From positions 1-64,000 of the forward strand of contig DAIMZI010000010.1 in NCBI GenBank assembly GCA_036734025.1: 64,000 nt of DNA. The letters run 5' to 3'. The position numbers and the translations under genes are program-made. Positions within the stretch are counted from its first letter, which is position 1; the number at the start of each line of letters is the position of its first letter. The notes below the pieces were generated by a model. It saw nothing but the letters and a program-made list of their open reading frames with translations, ran no database searches and was not told the DNA's origin. Shown here piece by piece: positions 18,901 to 26,386 of the stretch. The stretch is from DAIMZI01 sp036734025. Lineage in GTDB: Bacteria; Pseudomonadota; Alphaproteobacteria; Rhizobiales; Rhodomicrobiaceae.

Positions 18901-19691
18901 ATCAGCTCGGCATCCCTGAGACCGAAATTGTTGAGATAGGCTGAGGCCGAGCCGCTTTCGCGCAGTCCGCGGAACAATTCGTTGAGCGCAGGAACCAGGG
19001 CGATGCGACGGTCTTGCGACGCTTCAGCCGGCTGAACGTCCTCGCCCGGCGCCGCTTGAGTGACGCTGCGCTGCGCATCCAAGCGATTGACTGCGGCTTC
19101 AGACGCGGTGGTGAAGGACAAAGCGAGATCCTCGCCCTCCGTGACGTGGAGCAGCAGCTTGGGGCCAATGAAATCGACGCTGCGCGCGGCGAAGCGGCCG
19201 GAAAACAATGCACTGACGCTGAGGCCGACCGACGCGAACGGGGCTTCGGCGACAACCAGACCTGCGGCGTCGAACACGCGCACCTTCTTGAGGCGGAACT
19301 CGATGCCCGAGCCGGTTTCCGACAGGCGCACGACCGCATCGGAAATATCTATGCGAGCACCCTTCAACTCGCCGTTGATGGCCGTCTCGATCGGCTCGAC
19401 GACGAAGGACATCGACACCGGCCCCTGGCTGAGCCGGCCATAAATAAGGGTCAGCGCCAACGCCCCGACAATCACCATCCCGCCGAAAATCTCAAGCGAG
19501 AGAATGGCAGAGCGGCGTCCGGCCTTGCCGATCTGCAGGCGCACAGGCTCGGGGATCTGCCGGGCGACATCGGAGCAGCGCGACGAGATGCGCGCTAGTT
19601 GGGTACTGGCCGGCTTCGCTGCGCGCACGATGAGCGCGCGCCCCGTGCCTAACATCTTGCGGAAAGACTGGTCGCTGCGCCGATCGTTCAT
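15993..19691 (-). CDS. YhdP-like AsmA/DUF3971 envelope protein
   Basis: A 1232-residue protein with a charged cytoplasmic N-terminus, one membrane segment at about 71-87 (MVIVGALALTLIYG), and then a very long repetitive beta-rich region typical of the YhdP/TamB/AsmA group, which bridges inner and outer membranes and supports phospholipid transport. The N-terminal DUF3971-like segment includes LSVSALFSGRFAARSVDF; the C-terminal AsmA-like domain includes GPLLGATMRGRMDMKRELID and GTYVPVYGLNAAIAAVPIIG. The second AsmA-superfamily gene in this window. It is divergent from bcp. Family assignment is firm; substrate is inferred. Confidence 0.85.
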   Translation of the reverse strand: MNDRRSDQSFRKMLGTGRALIVRAAKPASTQLARISSRCSDVARQIPEPVRLQIGKAGRRSAILSLEIFGGMVIVGALALTLIYGRLSQGPVSMSFVVEPIETAINGELKGARIDISDAVVRLSETGSGIEFRLKKVRVFDAAGLVVAEAPFASVGLSVSALFSGRFAARSVDFIGPKLLLHVTEGEDLALSFTTASEAAVNRLDAQRSVTQAAPGEDVQPAEASQDRRIALVPALNELFRGLRESGSASAYLNNFGLRDAELILARENRVTRWYVSELEIDLVHREQRTIIQGRADLGTDRRGFSIDFEAMQSHRSGGLGLKVSLDNVVPRDLGEDFPYLESLRIWDAPITASLSVDLAQDGALSEAAGEISLGKGRIFAPWSEKHPAEIDSADLRFSYSREEGRLLVEPAEFRWGQSRMTLVGEANRISAPATSGEAAPPSWEFALRTTQIALAAEQFGLPAIPLDGLVARGRVEEGGKLITLDGFRIQAADAFIEARGTITDAPGSPALAMTGEISQMPVAFLKLIWPKLVAPGAREWVGESVSAGTITGGGFDVAIPGGVLAALEEGGDIGPEAVDVRFGVDQLSIRYIKGMPELRTGPGTGMLKGRRFLFNVPSGQIRIAGQQDIEVQNGQIVIGDLRPDIPVAEVNFRVDAQASATMALIDHEPLGYLKAIDMKQPEMSGTTQGTFNLKFPLLADLDFEQLTILGRAELKDPRTTGLFGRFGVNGGKLGFNITERALHAEGLIEVNGVPVNVSWHKLFKAPDDKQPGLRLRAILDEQARTQLGFDVNHVIRGPVPIELLITPRDGAKHMRFQGDLTSAELLLINVAQRKPPGENAVLTFEITDSGEPQTVLSDFRVLGDNIAMSGTITLGDDGLPVSFDFPTFSPGLLTRLQVAGRRDDDNIWRIRARGDSYDGRQLFRSLFSQGKLTDDQPERSESKWGLDIQAEIGTVIGYFDSTINNLTMSAQKRGGKLTALSINGRLAGQAPLAVRLEQKAGEPRYLLAEATDAGAAFRLVGLYSRMYRGETSLRVNLDGLGVADQIGVLYARNFKILGDQVVDEVLFGSDSAPFRPQTGDGRPKVRRTQIDFDSMKIAFSVGQGQFILRDAAINGPLLGATMRGRMDMKRELIDLSGTYVPVYGLNAAIAAVPIIGDLLTSRSGEGVLGITFAVKGNIDNPQVLVNPVSAVAPGFLRQIFEFDQEAPQIIPQEEKTSQSGTRESSSPPLTR

Positions 19692-19928
19692 TGATTGTCC
19701 ATTGCGCGCAAGTAATTCTGCGGGTTAAGCGGGCCGCATTTTCCAGGTATGCCTGATCTGGGTGCGGCCAGATCCGTATGTACGCCAGTCGGAATATGTA
19801 ATGTGAAGCAAGATGCCTGCCACACAGTCAGCACACGTCGCTATGCTCCGGATAATAGCCCCGCCCGAAAAGTTCCATTTACACTTTAGATAATCAGGTT
19901 CCAAAAGCGTCAAAAGGAAGGCACTCCC

Positions 19929-20399
19929 ATGCTCAACGAAGGTGATCCTGCTCCTGATTTTGATCTGCCGCGCGATGGCGGTAACAAGATAAGTCTGTCT
20001 GATCTGAAGGGCAGGATTGTGGTGCTCTATTTCTATCCCAAGGACGACACGTCGGGATGTACCAAGGAGGCGCTGAACTTCAGCGAGAAGAAAGCCGAGT
20101 TCGATGCGCTGGGCGCTGAAATCATTGGCATTTCGCCCGATCCGGTGAAGTCGCACGACAAGTTCAAGACCAAACATGGGCTGGACCTGATCCTCGGTTC
20201 GGATGAGGACAAGACGACCCTGGAAGCCTATGGCGTGTGGGCGCAAAAGCAGATGTACGGCAAGACCTACATGGGGGTTGAGCGCAGCACCTTCCTGATT
20301 GGCGCCGATGGCAGGATTGCGCGGGCGTGGCGAAAGGTGAAAGTGCCGGGTCATGCCGAGGCCGTGCTCGCCGCCGCTAGGGAACTGGCCGGGGCTTGA
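19929..20399 (+). CDS. bcp: Thiol peroxidase of the Bcp/PrxQ family, single-cysteine form
   Basis: Reduces hydrogen peroxide and organic hydroperoxides. It has 156 residues with the thioredoxin fold. The peroxidatic Cys44 lies in YPKDDTSGCTKEAL, where Ser replaces the usual Pro. The partner Cys five residues later, present in many Bcp proteins, is Leu here, and no other Cys occurs in the protein. It must therefore work as a 1-Cys enzyme using an external thiol. AAGGAAGG lies about 7 bp before the ATG. Divergent from the YhdP-like gene. Confidence 0.93.
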   Translation: MLNEGDPAPDFDLPRDGGNKISLSDLKGRIVVLYFYPKDDTSGCTKEALNFSEKKAEFDALGAEIIGISPDPVKSHDKFKTKHGLDLILGSDEDKTTLEAYGVWAQKQMYGKTYMGVERSTFLIGADGRIARAWRKVKVPGHAEAVLAAARELAGA

Positions 20400-20430
20400 G
20401 CGGACCCGCGCCTGCAAGCGGCTTGCGGGC

Positions 20431-21267
20431 TCAATTGCCCAGATTGGCGGAGCCGAGGCGTGTTGATGCCGGTTCGCTGCCAGCTGCGGCAGCGCGCCGG
20501 TAAAGCTCAAGTGCACGCGCAAGATCGGGCTGCACTCCGCCACGAACCTTCATTTGCAGGAGAAATTCCGGGTCATAGGTCTGCGCGAGCGCATGGATGC
20601 CGGATGCGCTGCCCTTTGCAGCGAGATATTCGAAAATCAGCCGAGCGCCTGCAATGTCGCCAAGCTGTACCATCTCTCGTCCACGCTCGATCATGGCGGC
20701 TTCGCGTTCAGGGGCAATACCTTGCGGCGCGGCTGTTGTTGCGGCCTGTTCATCGTGTTGAGTGGCGATGCTGACCGAGATGGTTTGCCGCTCACCGATG
20801 TCGCCGCGCCCATGCATCAGTTGGACCTCAAGCTGGAAGGTGCCGGAGAAGTCCGCCGGGACTTCCAGCGCCAGCCGGCCGGCATCCTCGGGCGAAATCG
20901 CCCATGCATCATCAAGCCGGGTGCCCACGCTCAGACGCATGCCCTCCGGCATGCCGCGAAGCATCAGCATGCGGAACGGCTCACCACGCAATGGCGGCAA
21001 GGTGATCTGGAGAGGCAGAGGCCGGCCGGGTGGGCCGGCAGCGTCGCTGACGGAAAAGCCGGGTTCGCTGGCTAGCAGCCAGACGCGCCGTTCGGGAATT
21101 GCGTCACGACCGAGCGGGCTGGAGAGAATGCCGGCAGGGCTCGCGCCCGCGGATCCGCCAAGGCCCGCAACCGCGATGGCGGCCGCGGTGATCAGCCAGC
21201 CCGCGAAGCGCGCACGTGCCGCCCTCGGCTTGGTGGACCTGTGTCGTGCTGGCTGCGGCTTTGCCAT
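20431..21267 (-). CDS. Exported or anchored protein with C-terminal Sel1/TPR-like segment
   Basis: Not assignable to a named family. The 278 residues begin with a basic stretch and one hydrophobic segment (about 23-43, GWLITAAAIAVAGLGGSAG), so the body is probably periplasmic. The middle (70-170) is beta-rich, with PLPLQITLPPLRGEPFRMLM. The C-terminal 90 residues look helical with Sel1-type spacing (LARALELYRRAAAAGSEPAS). Convergent with bcp, 31 bp apart. Possible roles include envelope assembly scaffolding, but no function is claimed. Confidence 0.6.
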   Translation of the reverse strand: MAKPQPARHRSTKPRAARARFAGWLITAAAIAVAGLGGSAGASPAGILSSPLGRDAIPERRVWLLASEPGFSVSDAAGPPGRPLPLQITLPPLRGEPFRMLMLRGMPEGMRLSVGTRLDDAWAISPEDAGRLALEVPADFSGTFQLEVQLMHGRGDIGERQTISVSIATQHDEQAATTAAPQGIAPEREAAMIERGREMVQLGDIAGARLIFEYLAAKGSASGIHALAQTYDPEFLLQMKVRGGVQPDLARALELYRRAAAAGSEPASTRLGSANLGN

Positions 21268-21367
21268 ATTTGCCTCACGGGTGAAAAGCCGGTCCTTTGA
21301 AAGCTTCGCGGCCCGTCGCGAGCAATCACCTATATGGTCAGACAGGATCGCTCACACCGGCCTGTGT

Positions 21368-22498
21368 CTAGTTTGCCTGGCTCTGGCGCGCGCGCCACCA
21401 GTTCACAAACTGGGAAAAAAGGGCCTCGCGCTGTTCCTGCGACAGCTCGCCTGCTCCGGCATTGGTCTGCAAAAAGTCATCGAACGCGGCGCGCGCCTCG
21501 CCGGTCGCGCTCGGCGGATTTCGTTCCAGCCATTGCGCAGCGGGGGGAAACCGTCGCCAGCCCGGCAGTTCGGCGGCCAGATTGACCTCGCGCCATTTCG
21601 GATGCCGCGGCTCCTGCAGAAAGCTCTCGAACCTGCTGAAGAAGGTTTCGACGAACTGCTCGACCTTCTTGTAGCGATCGCCTTCCGGGCTCCAGTTGTA
21701 GACAGCCATCACGGCGCCAACGGCGATGGTGCTGACCGGCTCCGCAACATCGATCAATCCGGGATAATCATCCGGCGAAAAGCTCGCTGGCAGATAGGCG
21801 TCCATCAGCGGCGGGGTATATTCTACCGGTATAAGGCGCAAGCCCCGATCAGCGCCGATCTCGCGAAAGATTTGCGTCGGCTTGCCCGCGACATAGGCCG
21901 TGGCGGCTATCTCGCCAGAGAGGATCTGTTCCAGCGCCAGCGACTGGTCGAGATAGACCGGCTCCACTTCCACGCCCAGGCTTTCGAACACGATCGAAGC
22001 GGTCATCGATGTGCCGCTGCCCTTGACGCCGAAATTGACCTTCTGGCCGCGCAACGCCTCGATCGTCGTGGTGCCTGCGGCGGCAACGAGGTGAAATTCC
22101 TCATTGTAAAGCTTGGTGATGTAGGCGATGCGCTCATCGATGCTGCGATACAGGTTGTTGCGTCTTATGAACGCCAGCACGTCGGACTGCACGATGCCTA
22201 TGTCGATGCCACGCAGATAAAGTATGTCGGTGATGTTTTGCAGCGAGCCCTGTCCCACGATCGGCAGGATGCGCAGCTTGTCGCCATCGTTCAAGACCGA
22301 CGCCAGGTCGCCGGCGATACGGATATAGGTTCCGCCGATGCCTCCGGAGATGACGCTGACCGTCCCGCTGTTCACGCGCGCGACGATATTCTCATGACTT
22401 TCCTCTTCCTGAGCGAAGCAATGCGAGGCCATGAACAAGAAAATTATGGCGAAGACTGATGCCACAGACTTTCTGACAATCAAACGCCCGGAAACCAT
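21368..22498 (-). CDS. TAXI family TRAP transporter solute-binding protein
   Basis: Periplasmic ligand-binding protein of the TRAP-associated extracytoplasmic immunogenic type. The ATG at 22498 gives 376 residues beginning with a signal peptide (VASVFAIIFLFMASHCFA, cleaved before QEEE). The family hallmark VISGGIGGTYIRIAGDLASVL is followed by VGQGSLQNITDI and NFGVKGSGTSMTASIV. The C-terminus extends about 60 residues past the usual fold (LPGWRRFPPAAQWLERNP), as seen in some orphan members. No TRAP permease gene lies nearby, so it may work with a distant permease or as a sensor. A longer frame to 22600 lacks a sensible N-terminus. Confidence 0.85.
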   Translation of the reverse strand: MVSGRLIVRKSVASVFAIIFLFMASHCFAQEEESHENIVARVNSGTVSVISGGIGGTYIRIAGDLASVLNDGDKLRILPIVGQGSLQNITDILYLRGIDIGIVQSDVLAFIRRNNLYRSIDERIAYITKLYNEEFHLVAAAGTTTIEALRGQKVNFGVKGSGTSMTASIVFESLGVEVEPVYLDQSLALEQILSGEIAATAYVAGKPTQIFREIGADRGLRLIPVEYTPPLMDAYLPASFSPDDYPGLIDVAEPVSTIAVGAVMAVYNWSPEGDRYKKVEQFVETFFSRFESFLQEPRHPKWREVNLAAELPGWRRFPPAAQWLERNPPSATGEARAAFDDFLQTNAGAGELSQEQREALFSQFVNWWRARQSQAN

Positions 22499-22801
22499 GA
22501 CGGCTACAACCTCCAAAGATTTGACAAATTTACTGCAAGTCCAGGATGATGACACGGTTTCATTTGCTGCCGCATATCGAACTGTCATGATCCAGGACAC
22601 GCGTCAAGCCTTCTATTTCTAGCAGTTTTCTGCGCGGCTGTGCGCCACATTGGCGATTAACAATCGTGCAACTATTTGTGATCGAAATCCGGTGAAATTA
22701 CGAGTTCAGGAGGGGAAAATTCGCAAGATCATGCGGTTCCCACCGCGACGTGGCCCTCCATATGCCCTGGCAGATGTTTAAATTGTTGAGAGGAAACGAA
22801 A

Positions 22802-23290
22802 ATGAACTTTGTACTAAGGATCGGACTGGTTCTGATTATCGGCGTGATGGCGGCCCTGTATGCGTCATGGAACACGCAGGCGAGGGAATACCGGCTGGGC
22901 GATCTCGTCATCGACTCCGCTTTCGCACCGCCGTCTATTGGCGCAGCCCGCGCCGGCGCAGCCTATTTCGTCGTCCGCAACACAGGGGCCGAGCCGGACC
23001 GGCTCATCGACGTGCGGACCGATATCAGCGCGCGCACCGAGTTGCATACGCATACCCATGAAAGCGGCATCATGCGCATGCGCAAGGTCGATGGCGGCAT
23101 CGTGGTGGGTGCGGGCGAGACAGTGACCCTCGCGCCGGGCGGGCTGCATGTCATGCTGATGGGACTGTCATCGCCGCTTGAGGCGCAATCGAGCTTTCCC
23201 CTCACTCTGGTCTTTGAAAGATCAGGCGAGGTGACGCTCGATGTCACGGTTTCGCAAGGCGCTCGCGAAAAGGCACCGCATACTCATTGA
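22802..23290 (+). CDS. PCu(A)C copper chaperone
   Basis: Periplasmic Cu(I) carrier that delivers copper to cytochrome oxidase. 162 residues: an N-terminal hydrophobic anchor or signal (about 4-22), then the DUF461 beta-sandwich. The copper motif is complete: His in ELHTHTHESGIM, Met in MRMRKV, and HVMLMGL near residue 119. It ends with a His-containing tail (KAPHTH). The genes for a SCO protein or oxidase are not in the window. Ribosome-binding site GAGAGGAAA lies just upstream of the ATG. Confidence 0.9.
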   Translation: MNFVLRIGLVLIIGVMAALYASWNTQAREYRLGDLVIDSAFAPPSIGAARAGAAYFVVRNTGAEPDRLIDVRTDISARTELHTHTHESGIMRMRKVDGGIVVGAGETVTLAPGGLHVMLMGLSSPLEAQSSFPLTLVFERSGEVTLDVTVSQGAREKAPHTH

Positions 23291-23425
23291 GCCTGTACCG
23301 CGCACGGCGGATGTCTGCTGGACTTGGGAAAACCGGGTCCGGCGCATTTCCCCGTGTGCCATCTGTTGCTAAGCTTGCTGCGACAATGGCTGTGCTGTGG
23401 CGGCCGCTATGGGCGAAAAGGCAAT

Positions 23426-25012
23426 ATGAACCAGACCGAGGCGCTCGACATTCTCAAGACCGGCACTTCGGTATTCCTCACCGGCGCGCCCGGCAGCGGC
23501 AAGACCTACACGGTCAATGCCTATGTCGATTATCTGCGCGCACGCGGCATCGAGCCAGCGATCACCGCCTCCACCGGCATAGCCGCAACTCATATCGGCG
23601 GGCGCACGGTACACTCGTGGAGCGGCATCGGCGTGCGCCTGCCGCTTGGGCGCGCGGGGCTTGAGCGCATTCGCGAAAACCGCTTCATCGCCAAGCGCAT
23701 CAAGGGCGCGGCGGTGCTGATCATCGACGAGATCTCGATGCTGAGCCCGCAAGTGCTCGACGCCGTGGATCAGGTCTGCCGCCATGTTCGCGAGAGTATC
23801 GCGCCTTTCGGCGGGCTTCAGGTCGTGCTCGTCGGTGATTTCTTCCAGATGCCGCCCGTCACCAGGCATGATGCCTTCGCACCCTCCCACGGCCTTGATT
23901 TCGGCCAGCCGGACGAGGCCGACAATGTCTTTGCCTTTCAGAGCGCGGCCTGGCGTGATCTGGACCCGACGGTCTGCTATCTCGGCGAACAGCACCGCCA
24001 GAGCGACAGCGAATTCCTCGCCCTGCTGGAGGCGATCCGCGCCGATGCGTGCGGCGCGCATGAACGTCGCCTTCTGTCATCGCGCGCCAGCGCCGGCAAA
24101 CCTCCAAATGCCAGCGTCACACGCCTGTTCACCCACAACCGTGATGTTGACAGGCTTAACCAGCAGGCGCTTGACCGGATGCCGGGCGAAGCGCGTTACT
24201 TCGAGATGGTCTCGCGCGGGCCGGCTCCCCTTGTGGATGCGCTCAAGCGTGGCTGCCTGTCGTCGCAACAGCTCGAACTCAAGACCGGCGCGCAGGTGAT
24301 GTTCATCAAGAACGATCCTGCCGGCCGCTTCGCCAACGGCACGCTCGGCATGGTCAGCAGCTTTGACCGCGAAAGCGGCAACCCGGTCGTGGAGACGCTG
24401 AGCGGATCGCGCATCACAGCCGAGCCGCTCGACTGGGCGCTCGAAGAAGACGGCAAGGCCGCAGCCAAGATCACGCAGGTGCCGCTGCGTCTCGCCTGGG
24501 CGATCACGGTGCACAAGAGCCAGGGCATGTCCCTGGACGCCGCTGAAATCGACCTGTCGCATGCATTTGAATATGGCCATGGCTATGTGGCTTTGTCGCG
24601 GGTGCGCGCGCTGGAGGGACTTTATCTGGCGGGCTGGAACGAACGCGCGCTGCGGGTTCACCCCGAGGCGCTTGCAAGCGATGCCCGCTTTCGCGCCATG
24701 TCCGATGAGGCCCGGCGCACATATGGCGGGGCGGGGCAGGCCGAGCTTGCGCGTCTGCATGCCGGGTTTCTGCGCGACGCTGGCGGCAGGCCGAACGCAA
24801 GCGCCGCAAGCCGCTCCGATGATGGGGCAGGCGCGTTCGACCGGCTGCGAAAGAGCCATGCCAATGCCTATCGCCCATGGAACGGCGAGGAGGAAGACCG
24901 GCTGCGCGTTTTCTTCGACCAAGGCGCGCCGGTGCGTCAGATCGCCGAGACGCTCGGGCGAAAGCCCGGCGCGATCCGCTCACGCATGCGCAAGCTGGGG
25001 CTGATCTCTTGA
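23426..25012 (+). CDS. PIF1-like AAA helicase with C-terminal DNA-binding tail
   Basis: Superfamily 1B DNA helicase. Walker A is FLTGAPGSGKTYTV, Walker B IIDEISML; later motifs are EQHRQSD, TGAQVMFIKND and WAITVHKSQGMSLDAAEIDL. This is the PIF1/RecD2-type core, at about residues 10-400. The last 50 residues (PWNGEEEDRLRVFFDQGAP, then IAETLGRKPGAIRSRMRKLG) form a Myb/SANT-like helix-turn-helix, an addition common in a bacterial subset. The ATG at 23426 gives 528 residues and starts at the conserved NQTEALDILKTG; an upstream in-frame extension lacks conservation-like sequence. Its stop overlaps the dapC start by 4 bp. Confidence 0.88.
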   Translation: MNQTEALDILKTGTSVFLTGAPGSGKTYTVNAYVDYLRARGIEPAITASTGIAATHIGGRTVHSWSGIGVRLPLGRAGLERIRENRFIAKRIKGAAVLIIDEISMLSPQVLDAVDQVCRHVRESIAPFGGLQVVLVGDFFQMPPVTRHDAFAPSHGLDFGQPDEADNVFAFQSAAWRDLDPTVCYLGEQHRQSDSEFLALLEAIRADACGAHERRLLSSRASAGKPPNASVTRLFTHNRDVDRLNQQALDRMPGEARYFEMVSRGPAPLVDALKRGCLSSQQLELKTGAQVMFIKNDPAGRFANGTLGMVSSFDRESGNPVVETLSGSRITAEPLDWALEEDGKAAAKITQVPLRLAWAITVHKSQGMSLDAAEIDLSHAFEYGHGYVALSRVRALEGLYLAGWNERALRVHPEALASDARFRAMSDEARRTYGGAGQAELARLHAGFLRDAGGRPNASAASRSDDGAGAFDRLRKSHANAYRPWNGEEEDRLRVFFDQGAPVRQIAETLGRKPGAIRSRMRKLGLIS

Positions 25013-26220
25013 GCGCCGATCGCGCGCGCGCCGACATCACCGCGTTGGTGCGCTCCCCGTTCGAGCGTCTGCGCGACTTGCTCGGGCATGAAACCGCGGG
25101 CCAGCCCGCCATCGACATGAGCATCGGCGAGCCGCGCCATCCCTTGCCGCCAATGCTTGCCGAGGTTCTGGGCGCGCATACAGGCGCATATGCGAAATAT
25201 CCTCCGATCCGCGGCGTTGATGAACTGCGCGGCGCCATCGCCGGTTGGGCCGGGCGGCGTTATCCGCTGCTGGCCGGCGCGCTCGATCCGGGCCGGCATG
25301 TGCTGCCGCTGGTCGGCTCGCGCGAGGGGCTGTTCTCGGCGATCTTCCCGGCCATGGCGCGCAAGGACACGCCGGGGCTCAAGCCAGCCGTGCTCATTCC
25401 CAATCCGTTCTATCAGGCCTATGCCGCCGGGGCGATCGCGGCTGGCGCCGAGCCGGTATTATTGCCCGCCGGGCCTGAGCACGGCTTTCTCCCCGCGCTC
25501 GATCTGATCCCGCGGGACGTGCTGCGCCGTGCCGTGGCGTTTTATCTTGCCTCGCCAGCCAATCCGCAGGGCGCGATCGCCGATCCGGCCTATCTGCGCG
25601 CCGCCATCGCGTTGGCGCGCACCCATGATTTCATGCTGTTCGTCGATGAGTGCTATTCCGAGATTTATTCCGCCGAGCCGCCGCCCGGCGGACTTGAAAG
25701 CGCTCTTGCGTCGGGCGGTCATGATCATGTCGCCGTCTTCAATTCGTTGTCCAAGCGCTCGAATGTGCCGGGGCTGCGCTCGGGCTTCATTGCGGGCGAT
25801 CCCGATTTCCTGTCGCGCTTCGCCGCCTTTCGCAACGTGGCATGCACCCAGATGCCGCTTGCCCATCAATTCGCCTCCGCCGCCCTGTGGTCCGACGAAA
25901 GCCATGTGGAGCACAGCCGCGATCTGTACCTAGCCAAGTTCGCATTGGCCGACCAGCTTCTGGCGCCGGTGTTCGGCCGTGTCAGCCCGCCGGGCGGATT
26001 TTTCCTGTGGCTGGATGTGGCGCGCTGGGGCGGGGGCGAGGCGGTCGCGATGCGCCTGTGGTCTCGTGCGGGCCTGCGTGTTCTGCCGGGGGCTTTCCTT
26101 GCCATGCCCGACAGCGCGGACATCAATCCCGGGGCGGACTACATCCGTCTGGCGCTGGTTGACGACACCGAAACGACACGCATCGGACTGACCCGCCTGG
26201 CTGACTGCCTGGCGTGCTGA
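25009..26220 (+). CDS. dapC: Succinyldiaminopimelate transaminase
   Basis: PLP-dependent aminotransferase of lysine and meso-diaminopimelate synthesis. The internal lysine lies in [16 protein letters not shown], a signature of the DapC group rather than AspC. Other motifs are [39 protein letters not shown] and [10 protein letters not shown]. The start is TTG at 25009 overlapping the helicase stop (TTGA), giving 403 residues beginning [20 protein letters not shown]; this is inferred since the family starts near [14 protein letters not shown]. Coupling to a helicase gene is unusual. Confidence 0.87.
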   Translation: MSADRARADITALVRSPFERLRDLLGHETAGQPAIDMSIGEPRHPLPPMLAEVLGAHTGAYAKYPPIRGVDELRGAIAGWAGRRYPLLAGALDPGRHVLPLVGSREGLFSAIFPAMARKDTPGLKPAVLIPNPFYQAYAAGAIAAGAEPVLLPAGPEHGFLPALDLIPRDVLRRAVAFYLASPANPQGAIADPAYLRAAIALARTHDFMLFVDECYSEIYSAEPPPGGLESALASGGHDHVAVFNSLSKRSNVPGLRSGFIAGDPDFLSRFAAFRNVACTQMPLAHQFASAALWSDESHVEHSRDLYLAKFALADQLLAPVFGRVSPPGGFFLWLDVARWGGGEAVAMRLWSRAGLRVLPGAFLAMPDSADINPGADYIRLALVDDTETTRIGLTRLADCLAC

Positions 26221-26248
26221 TCTGCGCCATAAGCTCAGTGGCGATCAG

Positions 26249-26275
26249 ATCGCAACCTTTTGGAAAGGTTGTGAT
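26249..26275. other. 12-bp inverted repeat between dapC and ftsK
   Basis: ATCGCAACCTTT and AAAGGTTGTGAT form a 12-bp stem with one G-U pair and a 3-nt loop. It starts 28 bp after the dapC stop, 111 bp before ftsK. No T-run follows, so it may be a weak terminator for dapC or a symmetrical operator for ftsK. Confidence 0.5.
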
Positions 26276-26386
26276 GGCAATCTGTTAGCTCAAAATTTAT
26301 GCGATTTCTATTGTGTGCCAGACCGGCCCGTGACGCGCCGAGGCGGTGTCGCGCAGACCAGTGCCGGCTGTGAGCAGGTCAACTCT

